Below, piece by piece: positions 1-6,819 of a DNA stretch of 10,000 nucleotides. The notes below the pieces were generated by a model. That model had not been told where the DNA came from. It made no database searches and saw only the letters and a list, made by a program, of their open reading frames with translations. The translations under genes were made by a program, and so were the position numbers. Source of the stretch: Desulfomonile sp. GTDB taxonomy: Bacteria; Desulfobacterota; Desulfomonilia; Desulfomonilales; Desulfomonilaceae. Where the stretch lies: contig JAIWNO010000225.1 of NCBI GenBank assembly GCA_020216785.1, positions 1-10,000 of the forward strand, given 5' to 3'. Each line of letters begins with the position of its first letter. Position 1 is the stretch's first letter.

Positions 1-4
1 GCTA

Positions 5-159
5 TATAGCAGTTGCCAAAAATAATTTTCGATTGATTTCTCCAGGGTGTCGGGAGGTCCCGTTCACTTCGACGGCCTTGCGTCCCTCGAAGTGAACGGG
101 ACCTCCCGACACCCATCAAAAGACCTGCGATTCGGTCAGAACTTTTGGCAACTGCTATA
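5..159. mobile_element. MITE-like palindromic repeat element, copy 1
   Basis: A 155-bp non-coding element bounded by a perfect 17-bp terminal inverted repeat (5-21 and 143-159, end motif tatagcagttgccaaaa). Inside it is a second perfect 28-bp inverted repeat (45-72 and 87-114) around a 14-nt loop (73-86), so the element can fold into a very long hairpin. A second copy lies at 6582-6741 in the same orientation, with one difference over the left 68 bp and three over the right 58 bp. Both copies have TA at each end, which fits insertion at a TA target, but TA is also part of the inverted repeat, so a true target duplication cannot be separated. No transposase is encoded, so it would be non-autonomous. 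The proB stop codon begins at the next base (160). The hairpin may also end proB transcription. The parent family is not recognised. Confidence 0.85.
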
Positions 160-1323
160 CTATTTCCCTGATTCCTCGGCCTCGTCGATCTCTACGAGAA
201 CCATATTGTCGACATGTACCGCCTCATCGTTGCGACGGTAGCCGAGGACCCAGTGAATCTCGGCGGTTTGCCGTCCCTTGATCTTATCCATCTCTTCGGA
301 AGAGTAGTTGCACAACCCCATGGCAACGCGTCGACCGCCGGAACCTTCGATATACACTGCCGCACCGTGCTCGAAGTGGCCCGTTACCGCAGTGACTCCG
401 ATCGGCAAGAGGCTCTTACCGTGGCCCAACACGGCACGTACAGCGCCGTCGTCTATCGTGAGCGTCCCTTCCGGTTCGATGTTGTAGCGTATCCAGTGCT
501 TGCGAGAGGAAATTCTCTCTTTAGCGGGGAGTATGAGCGTCCCGCACACATCGCCGTCCATGATCTTCGAGATAACCCCTGGGACTTTCCCGCGGGCGAT
601 GATGGTCGGAATACCGGACAATCCCGCCTTTGACGCGGCATCGAGCTTGGACTGCATTCCGCCCCTACCGACTGCAGAAGGCGAGCCGGCCGCCAGGCTT
701 CTAACCAATGGCGTGATCTCTTCGACCAACGGGATGAGACATGCGGCAGGATTCGTGCGGGGATCGCAGTCCATGAGCCCTTCCATATCGGTGAGAGCGA
801 TCAGAAGATCCGCTTCTGCCAACGTGGCCACAAGGGCCGAAAGGTTGTCGTTGTCGCCGAATTGGATTTCTTCAACCACGACGGTGTCGTTCTCGTTGAT
901 GATCGGCACCACGCCCCACGAGAGCAGTGTCGTGAGAGTGTTGCGTGCGTTGAGATAGCGCGGTCGATACGCAAGGTCATCTCTGGTAAGGAGCATCTGA
1001 CCGACTTTTGCACCACGGGCTTCGAACGCTTCCTCGTAGGCTGCCATGAGCCTTGTCTGCCCGATGGCCGCAGCGGCTTGCTTTTGCGGGATGGTCTTGG
1101 CGCCGCCCTTGAGCTTGATCCGCCGCACTCCTGCGGCAACCGCGCCGGACGAGACGATGATGAATTCCATCCCCTCGTCCTTGCAGCGACAGATGTCCTC
1201 GACGATGTTCCGGATGGCGACTCGGTCGAGGCCCTTCTCGGTGGTTACAACGCTTGATCCGAGCTTCACCACCACGCGGCGCACGCCTTGAATGACCCGT
1301 TTTCTTATGGCTTCATGGTTCAT
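160..1323 (-). CDS. proB: Glutamate 5-kinase (ProB) with C-terminal PUA domain
   Basis: Phosphorylates L-glutamate with ATP to gamma-glutamyl phosphate, the first and feedback-controlled step of proline synthesis, in the cytoplasm. The 387-residue product has an amino-acid kinase domain in about residues 14-265: KLGSSVVT at 20-27 with the phosphate-binding lysine, SSGAVAAG at 58-65, NEND at 143-146, FGDNDN at 155-160, TDMEGL at 178-183 and GRGGMQSKLDAA at 219-230. A PUA domain follows in about residues 287-365. Family members are commonly about 370 residues; the usual final motif is seen as HVDNMVLVE, followed by about 10 extra residues ending in ESGK. The ATG at 1323 overlaps the obgE end by 11 bp, indicating translational coupling; an AGAGGGG stretch lies about 13 nt upstream. 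The stop codon abuts repeat copy 1. The usual partner proA is not in the window. Confidence 0.97.
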   Translation of the reverse strand: MNHEAIRKRVIQGVRRVVVKLGSSVVTTEKGLDRVAIRNIVEDICRCKDEGMEFIIVSSGAVAAGVRRIKLKGGAKTIPQKQAAAAIGQTRLMAAYEEAFEARGAKVGQMLLTRDDLAYRPRYLNARNTLTTLLSWGVVPIINENDTVVVEEIQFGDNDNLSALVATLAEADLLIALTDMEGLMDCDPRTNPAACLIPLVEEITPLVRSLAAGSPSAVGRGGMQSKLDAASKAGLSGIPTIIARGKVPGVISKIMDGDVCGTLILPAKERISSRKHWIRYNIEPEGTLTIDDGAVRAVLGHGKSLLPIGVTAVTGHFEHGAAVYIEGSGGRRVAMGLCNYSSEEMDKIKGRQTAEIHWVLGYRRNDEAVHVDNMVLVEIDEAEESGK

Positions 1324-2332
1324 CTGGCCTGCGTACCCCTCTGAGCGTGCGGGCCACGTCGGTGAGCAGCCGGTTCACGCCTTTGCCCGTTACCGCTGAA
1401 ATTGCGTGTACGCGGAACCCCTCCGCTTCGAGGCTTTTCCTCAGATGCGCGGCAGGTTCTTTGTTCTCGGGGAGGTCCATCTTGGTAATGACCGCTATCA
1501 TTGGTTTGTGTAGCAGATCCCCCGCATGTGAATCAAGCTCCCGCATGATGATGGAAAAGCGCTCCTCGGGCGACGGCGTGAGATACGGCGACGGGTCTAT
1601 GAGATGAACAAGCACTCTGGTGCGTTCCACATGACGAAGGAACTGCAATCCGAGGCCCGCGCCCTTGGACGCGTCTTCGATGAGTCCCGGTATGTCCGCC
1701 ATGACAAAGTCGAAACCGCCGCTCATGCGGACAACGCCCAACGCAGGTTCCCGAGTGGTGAAGGGGTAGTCTGCGATCTTCGGGCGGGCTTTGGACACCT
1801 TCGAGATCAGGGTAGACTTCCCGGCGTTGGGCATACCCACTAGGCCCACATCAGCAATAAGCTTCAGCTCAAGCAGCAGGGTTCGTTCACGGCCGGGTTC
1901 TCCATCTTCATACCGCCGCGGGGCTCGGTTCGTGGACGTGACGAAGCGTGCGTTACCGCGGCCGCCACGGCCGCCCTGGGCGACCACCACATCTGCGTTG
2001 GACCGGTTCAGGTCCGCGATCAGCTCGCCCGTCTCCGCGTCGATCACGAGAGTTCCGACCGGCACCCGGATAACCATTTCCTCACCGTTTCGGCCGTGCT
2101 TGTCCTTGCCCATGCCGTGCGCACCTCTTTGGGCCCGGTAGAGCTGACGATATTGGCAGTCGAGCAATGTGTGGACGGATGGGTCAGCCCGGACGATCAC
2201 GTCGCCGCCTTTGCCTCCGTCGCCGCCGTCGGGGCCGCCCTTAGGGACAAATGCTTCCCGCCGGAAGCTGACGCACCCGCGTCCTCCTGAGCCGGAGACC
2301 ACTGTAATGCGAGCTTGATCGACGAATTTCAA
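1313..2332 (-). CDS. obgE: Obg-family GTPase (ObgE/CgtA)
   Basis: Essential GTPase of 50S ribosome assembly and stress control, acting in the cytoplasm on the large subunit. The 339-residue product has the glycine-rich Obg fold in about residues 1-158 (KGGPDGGDGGKGG at 31-43, GGRGGRGNARF at 120-130), then the G domain: G1 GMPNAGKST at 166-174, switch I FTT at 191-193, G3 DIPG at 213-216, G4 TKMD at 283-286 and G5 SAVTGKG at 312-318. It lacks the OCT extension found in some Gram-positive homologues. After switch I it reads REPALGVV, where many family members have a form like LVPNLGVV. The start is TTG: the reading frame is closed by a stop 11 codons upstream, there is no ATG or GTG in between, and the family N-terminus MKFVDxA begins exactly here. 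No Shine-Dalgarno is seen before it. It overlaps proB by 11 bp and follows rpmA after 138 nt. Confidence 0.97.
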   Translation of the reverse strand: MKFVDQARITVVSGSGGRGCVSFRREAFVPKGGPDGGDGGKGGDVIVRADPSVHTLLDCQYRQLYRAQRGAHGMGKDKHGRNGEEMVIRVPVGTLVIDAETGELIADLNRSNADVVVAQGGRGGRGNARFVTSTNRAPRRYEDGEPGRERTLLLELKLIADVGLVGMPNAGKSTLISKVSKARPKIADYPFTTREPALGVVRMSGGFDFVMADIPGLIEDASKGAGLGLQFLRHVERTRVLVHLIDPSPYLTPSPEERFSIIMRELDSHAGDLLHKPMIAVITKMDLPENKEPAAHLRKSLEAEGFRVHAISAVTGKGVNRLLTDVARTLRGVRRPDEP

Positions 2333-2404
2333 GGTATTAGGAGGCCAGGACGATAAATGTCCTCAGAATGGGGAATTGAAAACCATGGTGCCGTGCTCAA
2401 ACGC

Positions 2405-2432
2405 GCGAAGCACCCGCTGCCGGGCGCTTCGC
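2405..2432 (-). other. Hairpin in the rpmA-obgE gap (possible attenuator or processing site)
   Basis: Arms 2405-2415 (gcgaagcaccc) and 2422-2432 (gggcgcttcgc) pair with one internal mismatch around a 6-nt loop. On the transcribed (minus) strand the stem is preceded by TTTTT and followed by GCGTTTGAG, which is not a real U-tract, so it is not a standard terminator. It could damp read-through from the ribosomal genes into obgE, or mark an mRNA processing point. This role is inferred from position only. Confidence 0.45.
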
Positions 2433-2470
2433 AAAAAGGCTTCGGGCCGAGCGGCTTGGCAGATGCGCAC

Positions 2471-2749
2471 TCACGACGCGACAGGGGCCTCAACGGCAAC
2501 CGGTACGATGGACACCTTCCGTTTGTCGCGGCCTTTGCGTTCGAACTTCACGAGGCCGTCCACGAGCGCAAACAAGGTGTAATCTCTGCCCATTCCCACG
2601 TTCTCGCCAGGGTGGATGGCTGTGCCTTTCTGACGGACGATAATATTACCGGCCCGGACTTTCTGCCCGGCGAAGCGCTTCACCCCGAGGCGCTGACCTG
2701 GGCTGTCGCGACCGTTCCGGGAGCTTCCGCCTGCTTTTTTGTGGGCCAT
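2471..2749 (-). CDS. rpmA: 50S ribosomal protein L27
   Basis: Structural protein of the large ribosomal subunit that sits near the peptidyl transferase centre. The 92-residue product begins MAHKKAGGSSRNGRDS and continues with GQRLGVKRFAGQ (19-30), GNIIVRQKGT and HPGENVGMGRDYTLFAL, all hallmarks of L27. There is no N-terminal leader of the Firmicute type that needs cleavage before AHKK. A short tail rich in Val and Ala (VPVAVEAPVAS) ends the protein. The ATG at 2749 has AGGAGG about 6 nt upstream and lies 18 nt after the rplU stop, so the two are co-transcribed. Confidence 0.98.
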   Translation of the reverse strand: MAHKKAGGSSRNGRDSPGQRLGVKRFAGQKVRAGNIIVRQKGTAIHPGENVGMGRDYTLFALVDGLVKFERKGRDKRKVSIVPVAVEAPVAS

Positions 2750-2767
2750 GGTAAATCCTCCTGCTGG

Positions 2768-3136
2768 TTATGCTTCGGCCAACGCGGTCTGTGATGAAGC
2801 CGAATTCTCAGTTATAAGATTGGGCGCCGACGCGATAGAGTCAATCCTCAGAAGCGTAAACCACTGCCGATGGCCCTGTTTCTTGTCATAGGCTTTCCGA
2901 CGCTTCTTTTTGAAGACCACGATCTTGCGGTTCCGGTCGGTTCTGAGGATAGTGGCTTTGACGACCCTGTCTTGTATGAGAGGTGTTCCGAGTTGGATGC
3001 TTTCGTTATCGGCGATAGCGAGGACTTTATCGAGCACGACTTCGGTGCCGGGCTCGCCGTCGATCTTTTCGACCCTGATTTGGTCGCCGGTTTCCACTTT
3101 ATATTGTTTCCCACCGGTTTGGACGATGGCGTACAT
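2768..3136 (-). CDS. rplU: 50S ribosomal protein L21
   Basis: Structural protein that binds 23S rRNA in the large ribosomal subunit. The 122-residue product starts MYAIVQTGGKQYKVETGD and contains the C-terminal L21 signature KKKRRKAYDKKQGHRQ followed by FTLLRIDSI. It is about 20 residues longer than the usual 103, through a polar tail ending SASSQTALAEA. The ATG at 3136 was chosen because AGGAGGAG stands just before it and MYAIV is the family N-terminus. A longer reading from an upstream start at 3193 would begin inside the -35 promoter element, so it is rejected. It is the first gene of the rplU-rpmA-obgE-proB operon. Confidence 0.98.
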   Translation of the reverse strand: MYAIVQTGGKQYKVETGDQIRVEKIDGEPGTEVVLDKVLAIADNESIQLGTPLIQDRVVKATILRTDRNRKIVVFKKKRRKAYDKKQGHRQWFTLLRIDSIASAPNLITENSASSQTALAEA

Positions 3137-3164
3137 GGCGCTCCTCCTGAACGATGAATTTTTT

Positions 3165-3193
3165 ATTAAACCATCAGATTTATGAGCTGTCAA
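3165..3193 (-). promoter_or_regulatory. Sigma70-type promoter of the rplU operon
   Basis: On the minus strand a perfect -35 TTGACA (3188-3193) is separated by 17 nt from TTTAAT (3165-3170), five of six bases of the -10 consensus. Transcription would start near 3158, leaving a leader of about 22 nt that contains the rplU Shine-Dalgarno AGGAGGAG. No room is left for a ribosomal-protein leader structure. Confidence 0.8.
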
Positions 3194-3317
3194 GGCAAAA
3201 TCTTCGCGTTTTCGGACGGTCTGCAGCTTTCACTCCGCCGGACCTTAGTGTATAGTCAGCGCGCCTTAGCAGCGTCATTGATCGCTTCGTGATTAGGCAT
3301 ACTCTGGCGTTGACATC

Positions 3318-4142
3318 ATGACCAACAACGTCGACTTTGCGTTCGGGAAAAACTGGCAGGAATTCCTCAAGTGCTTCGACGAGGAACGGCTTCGCATCGC
3401 GGAAGAGTCGCTACTCGACTTCATGAGGCTGGACAGTCTCGAGGGAAGGAGCTTCATTGATATCGGGTGCGGAAGCGGTTTATTCTCCTATGCAGCGTTC
3501 AGGCTTGGCGCGTCACGCGTCGTGAGTTTCGATCTGGACCCGCTATGTGTCCAGTGCTGCACCGCGCTCCGGGAACGCGCCGCCAATCCGGCGAATTGGG
3601 AAATCAAACGAGGGTCGATCCTTGACGACGAGTTCGTCTCCGGCCTCGGATTATTCGACATTGTTTACTCCTGGGGGGTGCTTCACCATACCGGCAAAAT
3701 GTGGGACGCGATCGGCCAATGCGCTCGGCTCGTGCGACCGGGCGGTTATTTCTATCTTGCGCTTTACAATAAAATCCTGAGGCGCGACGGCAAGCCCGCG
3801 TGGGCTCATTCTTTCTGGGTGGCAGTAAAGAGGCTCTACAACACTCATCCCCTTATTGGGGCGTACGTGCTGGAACCTCCAGCATTGGCCGCATACCTTG
3901 CCATTGTGATGCTCCGCGGAGAAAACCCCATCACGCACGTGAGAAACTATAAGTCACACCGGGGAATGAGCTGGCGCACCGATGCTACCGACTGGCTCGG
4001 CGGATATCCGTACGAATTCGCGACGGTGGAAGAGGTCTTTACTTTTGTCCGGTCCCGTCACCCGGACTTCAACCTGACGAATATCAAGGTCACCAGCGGC
4101 CGCGGATTAAACTGGTTCCTTTTCGAGAGAGAGAATCGGTAG
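3318..4142 (+). CDS. Class I SAM-dependent methyltransferase, substrate unknown
   Basis: Predicted cytoplasmic methyltransferase that transfers a methyl group from S-adenosylmethionine; the acceptor cannot be told from sequence. The 274-residue product has the Rossmann-fold motifs in order: motif I FIDIGCGSG at 46-54, the acidic ribose-binding strand VVSFDLDP at 68-75, motif IV-like FDIVYSWGVLHHT at 113-125, and LVRPGGYFYLALYNK at 138-152. This pattern matches Methyltransf_11/UbiE-like proteins that act on small molecules. The C-terminal 120 residues (after about 153) are aromatic-rich and probably hold the substrate site. No signal peptide or membrane span is seen. It is transcribed divergently from rplU with a 181-bp gap. 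No clear Shine-Dalgarno precedes the ATG, and only a weak -10-like TATAGT (3251-3256) is visible. It stands alone, so neighbours do not help. Confidence 0.85.
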   Translation: MTNNVDFAFGKNWQEFLKCFDEERLRIAEESLLDFMRLDSLEGRSFIDIGCGSGLFSYAAFRLGASRVVSFDLDPLCVQCCTALRERAANPANWEIKRGSILDDEFVSGLGLFDIVYSWGVLHHTGKMWDAIGQCARLVRPGGYFYLALYNKILRRDGKPAWAHSFWVAVKRLYNTHPLIGAYVLEPPALAAYLAIVMLRGENPITHVRNYKSHRGMSWRTDATDWLGGYPYEFATVEEVFTFVRSRHPDFNLTNIKVTSGRGLNWFLFERENR

Positions 4143-4214
4143 GGTCGCGCAGAATACTCCGCGAGTGCCTGCTGAACTCTGCCCGGTCTATTCACGCTTT
4201 TGGTGGTGTCCCTT

Positions 4215-4244
4215 GGTGGGGCCTGCGTCCCAGTCGGCCCTACC
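4215..4244 (+). terminator. Possible terminator of the methyltransferase gene
   Basis: Arms ggtggggcc (4215-4223) and ggccctacc (4236-4244) form a 9-bp GC-rich stem with one G-U pair in plus-strand RNA, with a 12-nt loop. It is followed by GATTTCTC, only a weak U-rich trailer. It lies 72 nt after the stop codon of the methyltransferase. Confidence 0.35.
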
Positions 4245-4310
4245 GATTTCTCGGACCACAAGGTGCCGCCCCGGGCTTGAACAGAGGCGGGAACCCGGAA
4301 GAACAGCTGA

Positions 4311-4330
4311 ATTCCTGCTCCCGTAGGAAT
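4311..4330. repeat. Short REP-like palindrome
   Basis: The 20-bp palindrome attcctgctcccgtaggaat is followed by gacag. It forms an 8-bp stem (one G-U) with a 4-nt loop. It resembles the dispersed ATTCC-hairpin-GGAATGAC repeats common in intergenic regions of many bacterial genomes. There is only one copy in this window, so repeat status is an inference from general resemblance. Confidence 0.4.
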
Positions 4331-4401
4331 GACAGAGGTTCACTTTGTGAATCGAGCAAGAATTTCGGCACCGGGCACAATGGCGACGAGAATTCTCCAA
4401 G

Positions 4402-4446
4402 GGCGACCGGCCGGTCTCTCCTACACCGACAACAGAAACGGTCGCC
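4402..4446 (-). terminator. Possible terminator hairpin after the DUF4139 gene
   Basis: Arms ggcgaccg (4402-4409) and cggtcgcc (4439-4446) are perfect reverse complements and start one base beyond the DUF4139 stop codon. The loop is long (29 nt) and holds part of another palindrome, gaccggccggtc (4405-4416), so two alternative folds compete. No U-tract follows on the minus strand, so intrinsic termination is uncertain. Confidence 0.3.
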
Positions 4447-4447
4447 G

Positions 4448-5875
4448 CTATAATCCTACCTTTACCCGGTACTTCATCTTCGCTTCCCCATCCTTGGGCA
4501 CTTTCACATCGAAGCGGATGGTAAAGGCGTCGATTTTTTGGTACGGAGCAGACTTGCTTACCACCGTCCAGCTGCCGAGCAGCGGCTCTATGATCCCGAC
4601 TGAGACTTCCTTATCCTTATGGTTGCGGATGGTGATCTCCCACTCGGATTCATGCATCCGCGTGGTAAGTTGCTTGTAGTCGGTCTGGGTTCGCTCCGCG
4701 ACCACGTCGAAAGCCCGGCCGAGCTTCAACTTGACTTCTTCGTCTTTGGCTGTGTGCTCGATCCGGTCTTCACCCGCGAACCGACCGCCCCCGCTGTCGT
4801 CTGCCTTGTAGACACGCATGATGCCGGCAGGGAGGGGTATTCCCATGTTATTCTCTTTGGAGTTCTTGAATTTCAGGTGTACGGTCACCGGCTGACGCGG
4901 AATCGGCTCCATTATGGGCATGGTCAAGTAATGCTTCGCTCCGTAGACAAGCAGCTCTTTTTCCATCTTGACTTTGCCCGCATCGAGCAGGCTGATCTGC
5001 TTCGTCTGGTTGTCTTTGAGGGTAGTCGTACGCTGGAGATCGTAGAGGTGGTACTCGAAAAAGGGTTTTTCCTCCAACGCACGTCCGGCCACCATCTGGT
5101 CCATCCGCATCATTCTCTCGGGAACAGGGGGCATTTCAACTTCCTCTTCCCCTACGCGTTGGACTTCTCCGGCAACGAGCTTCAACCGCGCGTCCTTGTA
5201 CGACGCGCCGCTCTTGTTGTCCACGGTCACCCACCCCGAAATGTCGGCGAATGTGTCGTCCTTGTTGACCACGGCTACATAGTCCGCGTTCCAGTTCAGG
5301 TTACTTGTCAGATATGAGGCCTCCAGCCTGTGCTTCCTGCCCGCAGTGTTCTGATAAAGCCATGTCAGAGTCGGCTGAACTACAAGATCCTCGGGCAGCT
5401 CCGGCAACACTTTGATGCCGGGGTGGCCTAGGTAGATCCGGTTATCGATTTTAAACACTTGGCCTTCATTGTTGCTCAGCAGGATCGCTTCGATTTCGTC
5501 TTTACGATCCCGGAACTTGTTCCAGTCAACAATCCTGATCTTTTTCCCCACGTATTTGTCGAGAAGTTTGGTGGGGTTGATCAAGTCATACTCATAGTGC
5601 TGCTCCAGCACGGCAAGTCCTTTCGGATCGTCGAGCGATTTCACGTGGATGGTCGCGGGCATGATGTGCGCGGGAACGTCCATGTAGCGCAGCTCACCGC
5701 GGCCGGCTGGAATGTCGACCGAGCGGGTTTCCTTGATAAATCCGAGATTGTTATTGTAGACCGTGACCTCGACGGCAGTGCGGTCTGCGTCGGTGCTTTT
5801 GCACACGGTCTGAGCCCCCGCCGACATTCCTGAGATAACCAGTGCGGCCATGATCATACTCCACAAGGTTTTCAT
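4448..5875 (-). CDS. Exported DUF4139 domain protein, function unknown
   Basis: The 475-residue product begins with a signal peptide: a Lys, a hydrophobic core at about 5-17 (WSMIMAALVISGM) and a likely signal peptidase I site after SAGA (21). The mature protein should lie in the periplasm or outside the cell. It shows the features of the DUF4139 family: an N-terminal beta-rich part with VEVTVYNNNLGFIKETRSV (35-53), a middle part with LTWLYQN, YLTSNLNWNADYVAVV and ISGWVTVDNKSGASYKDARLKLVAG, and a C-terminal beta-sandwich-like part ending in VKVPKDGEAKMKYRVKV. No catalytic motif is recognised and the family's role is not established. The ATG at 5875 has AAGGAG 7 nt upstream. It follows pgpA by 100 nt on the same strand, so co-transcription is possible but not shown. 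Confidence 0.88.
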   Translation of the reverse strand: MKTLWSMIMAALVISGMSAGAQTVCKSTDADRTAVEVTVYNNNLGFIKETRSVDIPAGRGELRYMDVPAHIMPATIHVKSLDDPKGLAVLEQHYEYDLINPTKLLDKYVGKKIRIVDWNKFRDRKDEIEAILLSNNEGQVFKIDNRIYLGHPGIKVLPELPEDLVVQPTLTWLYQNTAGRKHRLEASYLTSNLNWNADYVAVVNKDDTFADISGWVTVDNKSGASYKDARLKLVAGEVQRVGEEEVEMPPVPERMMRMDQMVAGRALEEKPFFEYHLYDLQRTTTLKDNQTKQISLLDAGKVKMEKELLVYGAKHYLTMPIMEPIPRQPVTVHLKFKNSKENNMGIPLPAGIMRVYKADDSGGGRFAGEDRIEHTAKDEEVKLKLGRAFDVVAERTQTDYKQLTTRMHESEWEITIRNHKDKEVSVGIIEPLLGSWTVVSKSAPYQKIDAFTIRFDVKVPKDGEAKMKYRVKVGL

Positions 5876-5975
5876 TGTGATCTCCTTACGCCTGCGCCTT
5901 AATTATCCTACGAAAGTATTTGCAAGAGACCCCAATGCGTTACAACCCGATCGCTCCTAAGTGAGTGAAGCGTGA

Positions 5976-6467
5976 TCACAAGAGCCCCGGAGCGAACCAC
6001 GCGATCAGGTGAAGCGCTGCAGCCCCGTACAACGACGCGACCAGATCGTCAAGAAGAATCCCCCATCCGCCGGGAAGACGCTCCATCAAGTTCGCTGGCG
6101 GCGGCTTGATGATGTCTGCGATGCGAGTGGCGACAAATGCCGTTACCGCAGTCCACAGGATGCTCTGACCACGGAAGAGCACTACAGTGAGGAAGAAGCC
6201 CGCCACTTCATCCAGCACGATATATCGGGGATCCTTCCGACCCCAGTACCGCTCGGCCCAGGGCGCCAACACGATACACAGAATCCCTGAAACAGCGAGA
6301 GCCGCCGCCAAGGCAGCGGTATGGTACTCCGGTTTCAATTGTGTCATTATGACCACAAACGCCAGTACAGCGGGCAGAGACCCAACGGTACCCGGTATCA
6401 CCGGGATGTACCCGAGACCGCATGAAGTGACCACACCTATTCGCGCCAAGTGCACGAGACGCGTCAT
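5976..6467 (-). CDS. pgpA: Phosphatidylglycerophosphatase A
   Basis: Integral inner-membrane enzyme that removes the phosphate from phosphatidylglycerophosphate to give phosphatidylglycerol, the last step of that lipid's synthesis. The 163-residue product has the family motifs: CGLGYIPVIPGTVGS at 16-30, IVLDEVAGFF at 83-92 with the conserved Asp-Glu pair, RIADIIKPPPANLMERLPGGWGILLDD at 115-141 (split here as R115, D118, KP 121-122, and the Asp pair at 140-141). Three to four hydrophobic membrane segments (about 31-45, 50-68, 88-113, 142-160) fit the fold. In place of the common RxFD it reads RIAD, a mild substitution. The ATG at 6467 has AGGGGA 5 nt upstream. The region upstream contains repeat copy 2 but no obvious promoter. 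Confidence 0.93.
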   Translation of the reverse strand: MTRLVHLARIGVVTSCGLGYIPVIPGTVGSLPAVLAFVVIMTQLKPEYHTAALAAALAVSGILCIVLAPWAERYWGRKDPRYIVLDEVAGFFLTVVLFRGQSILWTAVTAFVATRIADIIKPPPANLMERLPGGWGILLDDLVASLYGAAALHLIAWFAPGLL

Positions 6468-6819
6468 GAATTCCCCTGTAAAGACTCAGTTGCGTACGGG
6501 AAGACCAAACAACTGTATGATCGGAATGTCCCTTTGACGTATTCGTCCTTCGGGCAAGTGCTTCCCTCCCAATCAGGGAGTTATAACAGTTGCCAAAAAT
6601 AATTTTCGATTGATTTCTCCAGGGTGTCGGGAGGTCCCGTTCACTTCGAGCGACGCAAGACCGTCGAATCTTCGTTCAAGGAGCCTCCCGACACCCACCA
6701 AGAGACCTGCGATTCGGTCAGAACTTTTGGCAACTACTATAACAAGTCCTAGGGCCTGTCCCCCAGGTAACGGAATTCTTGCATTCCTACCTCTCAGGGG
6801 CGTTTCTCAAGCACATACT
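6468..6819. other. Intergenic region carrying repeat copy 2
   Basis: This 352-bp gap lies between the end of the SGNH protein gene and the start of pgpA, both on the minus strand. Nearly half of it is repeat copy 2 (6582-6741). Next to the element is a small hairpin, ctccc-aatca-gggag (6566-6580). The remaining bases show no gene and no convincing promoter for pgpA. Confidence 0.7.
6582..6741. mobile_element. MITE-like palindromic repeat element, copy 2
   Basis: A 160-bp element homologous to the one at 5-159. Terminal repeats 6582-6598 and 6725-6741 match each other at 15 of 17 positions. The left 68 bp differ from copy 1 at one base and the right 58 bp at three. The internal palindrome is only partly kept: gggtgtcgggagg (6622-6634) pairs with 6684-6696, while the inner right arm (6668-6683) has diverged. 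The loop region 6647-6666 matches the reverse complement of copy 1 positions 70-89 at 18 of 20 bases, so the centre is inverted relative to copy 1. It has no coding capacity. It sits 78 bp past the stop of the SGNH gene, where its hairpin could end transcription. Confidence 0.85.

Larger units (their letters stand above)
4143..4447. other. Convergent intergenic region, no gene seen
   Basis: This 305-bp gap separates the end of the plus-strand methyltransferase from the end of the minus-strand DUF4139 gene. Short open frames here have no ribosome binding site and no recognisable motif. It contains at least three inverted repeats, listed separately (4215-4244, 4311-4330, 4402-4446), as expected of a region where two transcripts end. 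Confidence 0.7.

Noticed and set aside
5..159. CRISPR repeat or attachment site
   Set aside because: The two copies are 6.5 kb apart with no spacer array, integrase or tRNA nearby; terminal inverted repeats fit a MITE-like element better.
3137..3193. Longer rplU reading from 3193
   Set aside because: It begins in the -35 element of a near-consensus promoter, and the L21 N-terminus with a strong ribosome binding site starts at 3136.
4619..5317. Long open frame on the plus strand opposite the DUF4139 gene
   Set aside because: It is antisense to a well-supported exported protein, has no domain signs and no ribosome binding site; it is a shadow of high-GC codon use.
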